This document shows, in pieces, positions 62,791-64,000 of a stretch of DNA of 64,000 bases. The DNA is from Glacieibacterium frigidum (GTDB lineage: Bacteria > Pseudomonadota > Alphaproteobacteria > Sphingomonadales > Sphingomonadaceae): contig NZ_VJWA01000002.1 of the NCBI RefSeq assembly GCF_007097155.1, positions 620,001 through 684,000 on the forward strand, written 5' to 3'. The notes under the pieces are model-generated. The model worked only from the letters and a program-made list of their open reading frames with translations. It did not search any database and was not told where the DNA came from. Each line of letters begins with the position of its first letter. Positions within the stretch are counted from its first letter, which is position 1. A program made the translations under genes and the position numbers.

Positions 62791-64000
62791 CGGGAGACGC
62801 GCGCCGCGCCGCCGAGACCGCGGCGCGCGTCGCCTATGGCCGCCTGATCGCCTCGCTCGCCGCCTGGTCGCGCGACATCGCGGGCGCCGAGGATGCGCTC
62901 GCCGAAGCCTTCGTCGCCGCACTCCGCACCTGGCCCGAGCGCGGCATTCCGGACGCGCCCGACGCCTGGCTGCTGACCGCGGCGCGCAACAATTTGCGCA
63001 ACCGCCATCGCCACGACGGCATCCGCGCGGCGGCAGCGCAGGAGATCGAGCGCCGCCATGACGCGCTGGCCGAGGCCGCGCCTTTCCCCGACGAGCGGCT
63101 GAAACTGCTGTTCGTCTGCGCGCACCCGGCGATCGACGCGGGCATCCGCACGCCGCTGATGCTGCAGACCGTGCTCGGCCTCGACGCCGTGCGCATCGCC
63201 AGCGCCTTTCTCGTCGCGCCCGCCGCGATGGGGCAGCGGCTCGTGCGCGCCAAGGCCAAAATCCGTGATGCCGGACTGCGCTTCGAGGTGCCGGAGGGCG
63301 ACGCACTGCAGGGCCGCCTCGGCGACGTGCTCGACGCGGTCTATGCGGCGTTCGGCACGGGGTGGGACGCGGTGCCGGGCGCTGCGACGGGCACGGGCGA
63401 TCTGGCGCAGGAGGCGATCTACCTCGGCCGCCTGCTCGTCGAACTCCTGCCCGGCGAGCCCGAGGCGCAGGGGCTACTCGCGCTGATGCTGTACTGCGAG
63501 GCGAGGCGCTCGGCGCGGCGCGATGCAGCCGGCGGCTTCGTACCCCTCGACCGGCAGGACGCGACGCTCTGGTCGCGCGACATGATCGTCGAGGCGGAGG
63601 GGCTGCTGACCGCCGCGTCGCGCGCCGGGCGGTTCGGGCGCTACGGGTGCGAAGCGGCGATCCAGTCGGTGCACGTCCAGCGCGGCGTGACGGGGCGGAC
63701 CAACCACGCCGCGCTCGAACTTCTCTACGACCTGCTCGCCGCGCATGCGCCGGGGGTCGGCAGCACGGTCGGGCGCGCCGCCGCTTACGTTGCGCGCGAT
63801 CCCGCGGCGGCGCTGGCGCAGCTCGACGCGGCGCGCGCGGCGGCGACCGAGCGCTACCAGCCGTGGTGGGTCACGCGCGCCACCGCGCTTGCCGCGCTCG
63901 GCCGCGTCGCCGAGGCGCGTGACGCGATGTCGACCGCGATCGGGCTGACCGAGGACGCCGCGGTGCGGGCCTGGCTGCTGGGCGTGATGGACGGCTGGCC
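62787..64000 (+). CDS. ECF42-type sigma factor with C-terminal TPR-like domain (3' end missing)
   Basis: At least 404 codons, cut by the right edge. The N-terminal region is sigma-70 region 2-like (YGRLIASLAAWSRDIAGAEDALAEAFVAALRTWPERGIPDAPDAWLLTAARNNLRNRHRHD). A divergent region 4 follows, then a large helical DUF6596-like region (LLALMLYCEARRSARRD; PGVGSTVGRAAAYVARDPAAAL). These sigma factors lack a classical anti-sigma gene, and the C-terminal domain is thought to control them. The GTG start overlaps the YCII gene. Only a few residues should be missing. Confidence 0.88.
   Translation, partial: MTGDARRAAETAARVAYGRLIASLAAWSRDIAGAEDALAEAFVAALRTWPERGIPDAPDAWLLTAARNNLRNRHRHDGIRAAAAQEIERRHDALAEAAPFPDERLKLLFVCAHPAIDAGIRTPLMLQTVLGLDAVRIASAFLVAPAAMGQRLVRAKAKIRDAGLRFEVPEGDALQGRLGDVLDAVYAAFGTGWDAVPGAATGTGDLAQEAIYLGRLLVELLPGEPEAQGLLALMLYCEARRSARRDAAGGFVPLDRQDATLWSRDMIVEAEGLLTAASRAGRFGRYGCEAAIQSVHVQRGVTGRTNHAALELLYDLLAAHAPGVGSTVGRAAAYVARDPAAALAQLDAARAAATERYQPWWVTRATALAALGRVAEARDAMSTAIGLTEDAAVRAWLLGVMDGW

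Overview
The window is high-GC bacterial DNA, most likely from an alphaproteobacterium of the Sphingomonadales. The supporting genes are an RpoH with an alphaproteobacterial-type RpoH box, a ChpT-like phosphotransferase of the CtrA relay, a two-subunit glutamate synthase, YbaB beside DnaX and the small SRP RNA, and an adrenodoxin-type ferredoxin. I made no database search; every assignment rests on motifs, length and context read from the sequence.

Positions 1-13,861 look like the recombinase end of a genomic island inserted at a tRNA-Leu(CAG) gene. From the left edge, on the minus strand, there is a DNA phosphorothioation-type operon: a Dam-like adenine methyltransferase, an SspA/DndA-like cysteine desulfurase, a DUF4007 (SspB-like) protein and the start of a P-loop ATPase (SspC-like) that leaves the window. 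Next comes a four-gene detoxification-type operon (GST, a double DUF1428 protein, a double VOC protein and a frameshifted RibD-like gene). It is divergent from an HxlR regulator carrying an SCP2-like tail. Three genes without recognisable domains follow, flanked by an 18-bp direct repeat. Then come decayed serine-recombinase pieces and one intact large serine recombinase whose reading frame runs into the tRNA-Leu gene.

From 13.9 kb onward the content is ordinary chromosome. 13.9-28 kb: a complex-I-type NAD(P)-binding protein, uppP, gltD, three tandem secreted DUF2059-like proteins, gltB, a LytS/LytR-type two-component pair, a ferredoxin, an AlkA-like glycosylase and a TrmH/SpoU methylase. 28-42 kb: glcDEF, terC, two tandem secreted gluzincin-like proteins, a zinc alcohol dehydrogenase with a SRPBCC partner, a glycine-rich double cold-shock protein, two membrane proteins and a 2-hydroxyacid dehydrogenase. 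42-50 kb: glf with a glycosyltransferase, a CoA-ester lyase, a stomatin/NfeD pair, and a secreted catalase with an ankyrin partner. 50-64 kb: rnpB, an AmpD-like amidase, an EamA transporter, a DjlA-like protein, a JAMM/Csp/LysE/ChpT overlapping operon, rluD, rpoH, mtgA, ybaB-dnaX, ffs, a secreted RidA, and an ECF42-type sigma factor cut by the right edge.

Most neighbouring genes overlap by ATGA, GTGA or TGATG junctions, so translational coupling is the rule here. The most unusual signals are: (1) a phosphorothioation operon led by a Dam-like methylase whose ribosome site lies in an 11-bp hairpin; (2) an orphan module bounded by direct repeats in the island; (3) a palindromic repeat family found at three convergent gene junctions, with a hairpin that keeps its position while its stem sequence changes.
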